Of a stretch of 64,000 nt of DNA, positions 61,919-64,000 are shown one piece after another; the stretch's first letter is position 1; every line of letters starts with the position of its first letter. The notes beneath the pieces were generated by a model. That model saw nothing but the letters and a program-made list of their open reading frames with translations. It searched no databases and was not told the origin of the DNA. A program made the translations under genes and the position numbers. This DNA is from Andrena cerasifolii (Eukaryota; Arthropoda; Insecta; Hymenoptera; Andrenidae): assembly GCF_050908995.1 (NCBI RefSeq), contig NC_135125.1:15587011-15651010 (forward strand), in the 5' to 3' direction.

Positions 61919-64000
61919 CTGAACCGTCATCGAAGGCGATAGAGGGCCACACGAGGGTCAGTCCTCAAACAATTCTCGTTGGCTATGCAAGCAGATACAC
62001 GTGGAAGCTGTACGATACTATTCTTTCTTCAAAAATAAGCCCCCATTCGAGAAAGTAGGTTCATTCAATCGTTCCAGTTAATCATTCGCAATCTTATAAG
62101 AGAAATCCAGTGGTTCCATCAGTGACAGCTGATCCTGGGGTGTTCTTAGAAGATTACACACTTCTCCAGGCACCGTATACCCCGCGTCATTCGTCTGGGC
62201 GCTGACACCAGATGGTATCCAGAGTATGTTAGCGATATCACCTTCCTCGAGCAAGAACGAGCGCTCCGTAATGCTCTCCAAGCAACGATAGCTCGAGTCT
62301 GTCATTTTTCTGTCATTCCGCTCGCCGAGGAAGCGTGCCGTACAACAGGGGGATAACGGAATGCGAACAGTTCGCGATAATAGGACGGGTCGACGGTAAT
62401 AACGGCGCTAATGGCCGATACCAGGGAGAAGTTAACGGTACCAATGACACGCGCTCGGCTATAGGCACACAGCTGGCGTAATAAGAGGTTGCGACGATGC
62501 GCGCGATTATTAATTGCGCCGGCGACACGACGAATCGCGGCGACAGGAGTTATCCTGTCGACCGAGTCGATACTGTAACGGGACCCTGCGAGCTCGACCC
62601 GCGGAGGATATGGGTCGTGAGCAGGGGACGGGATCAGGTGCGCCGCAGGTGTTACGTAGCAACGGGAGCCAATAAAATATGCCCCGCCGTCAAAACAAAC
62701 CGTCTCCTCCTGGAGGATATTGAAATTCGATTGATGGACGACTTTTAAGCGAGAGTTTCATTTGATATGCTTCGGATTCTGCGCTCAGCCCACCGGGGCT
62801 CTCAGCCTCCCTCGATGGCCATCATTTTTCAATTCCACGCATCTGCGTAATTAGCAATCGGGGTCCAAAGATTCTATAAATCATAATCCACGCTCTGATC
62901 AAAATGAACGTCACACGATCCTGAGTGTACGATGCAAGGTTCCGTGCCCCATAAAAGTTGCACGCACGCGTTTCGTTCATTCCCAGCCGCGGAATTAGCA
63001 AGCATGGAAGACCATCGTCGCTGGCAGGTTCGTGCAGCCGACGCGAAGAGTATCGTGCAATAAATTCGCGCGAATATCGGCGAGCTGGGACGGGGTGTTG
63101 GTCGCCCTAAACGTGCTCGAAAATTATGGCTCGCCGGAAAACCCGATAGATGATGCCGAAACGAAAACGGAGCGCACGACCGAGCCATCGACCAATCGCT
63201 GGGGTCTTGTGTAACTCGTGCGGCCACTGATTGGAACGGGCGTGGGAGTATCGAATCGATTAGACCGCCGATCGATTGTCGCACGGAGCGCTCTCGTCTC
63301 GCCCCGGAAACCCTCGACTATTGCTCCACTTTCGATAGCGCTCGTGATTCCTTCGGCTCCCTAACACCGCGAGAATCACCTGCAATCAACCTAATCCTCC
63401 TTGCGATTCTTCGCGAGCGACACAGACGATTATACCAGCGCCGAATCGGGGTTCGCTCTGACGTTTAATGGAAAGCCTCGAACGAAGGGGACTCAGTTAA
63501 CCGAGCCACCCTTCGACAGCAACTCGGGCGGCAGCATCTTCGTGAAACCGCACGCTGAACAAACCCGCTGCTGGTCGGAAGCCTAATTCATAAACGAGTG
63601 AAACGAGGGGCTAATGCGTCGTGCAGCGGCGGTCGCGGTAATCTCACGGTAATGGACACCGGCGCGGGCAGCCTTGAAGAGATAAATTTCGCGATAAGGC
63701 CGATAATTAGCGCCGCTAATGGACGTTATTATCCTCGTGGATGTAAGGGAAAAACATATCCAGAAACGCGCGCAAAAGCGGGCACATGTTAATCGCGACC
63801 CATTTCACGCAGAACTTGTGCCCGCTTGCCAGCGACGATGATGATGGAAACGCGGTTACGTAACCGGGTGTTCTCCTCGCGATCGCGAAAAGAACAGTCA
63901 CGTAATTGAGGAAACGGCCTCCCCTCGTCGACACGCTGCGTTCCTTTCCGTTGTCCTTCTGTGGAAACATCCGAAAGTTGTGGAGTCACGAGGTCACGGC
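61919..64000. other. Unassigned sequence upstream of the 61.7-kb exon candidate
   Basis: A minus-strand frame is open from about 62340 to a stop at 62078 and reads in part SITERSFLLEEGDIANILWI and LLRTPQDQLSLMEPLDFSYK, more protein-like than the Arg-rich frames nearby. I found no clean acceptor or donor for it. A + strand 61-codon frame at 63401-63586 is also ordinary-looking in composition but unsupported. Otherwise no features. Confidence 0.35.

Noticed and set aside
1..64000. tRNA, rRNA, snRNA genes and CRISPR arrays
   Set aside because: Scanned for B-box GTTCGA words with a matching A-box, for conserved U1/U2/U6 words and for regularly spaced repeats. Isolated TTCGAATC words occur (for example near 42750) but none sits in a cloverleaf.
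1..64000. Bacterial or viral origin
   Set aside because: No dense coding, no Shine-Dalgarno-led genes and no viral replication or structural genes; MITEs and splice-like signals fit a eukaryotic nuclear genome.

Overview
The window looks like non-coding DNA from an animal nuclear genome, most likely an arthropod and probably an insect. It has no long open frames, no operon-like packing of genes and no bacterial signals. The longest open frames (about 190-250 codons) fit the chance tail of six-frame reading of CpG-rich DNA. CpG is not depleted: TCGCGA, CGCG and TCGATCG words occur throughout, which argues against a vertebrate and fits insects such as Hymenoptera. That placement is inference only. 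The small transposon relics (hAT, two TTAA-flanked elements, one TA-flanked element, one large foldback) suit an insect intergenic or long-intron region.

Layout. 1-8.5 kb: a hAT transposase remnant (349-690), two pyrimidine-rich blocks, (CT)n and (GA)n microsatellites. 8.53-8.82 kb: the best plus-strand exon candidate, an apparent first coding exon with a signal peptide between a strong acceptor and a strong donor. 9-26.5 kb: mostly featureless, with two TTAA-flanked non-autonomous elements of matching design (16.5 and 24.4 kb). 26.6-27.8 kb: a candidate minus-strand terminal exon with a polyadenylation signal, next to tandem repeats and two hairpins. 31.5-33.2 kb: a CpG-rich, promoter-like stretch. 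33.9-34.5 kb: a pyrimidine-rich strand. 36.05-36.78 kb: a 727-bp near-perfect palindrome. 42.79-43.03 kb: a TA-flanked inverted-repeat element. 53.4 kb and 61.7 kb: minus-strand segments bounded by good splice signals; the 61.7-kb one is a phase 0/0 exon candidate of exactly 70 codons.

How it may fit together. The minus-strand candidates at 61.7, 53.4, 37.6, 35.2 and 26.8 kb could belong to one long gene with introns of several to tens of kilobases, ending at 26.7 kb. The plus-strand exon at 8.5 kb would begin a separate secreted-protein gene. Neither model is proven: chance splice-like sites are common, and I recognised no protein family in any of these exons. The well-supported features are the mobile-element relics and simple repeats. 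I found no tRNA, rRNA, snRNA, CRISPR array or known defence or biosynthetic system.
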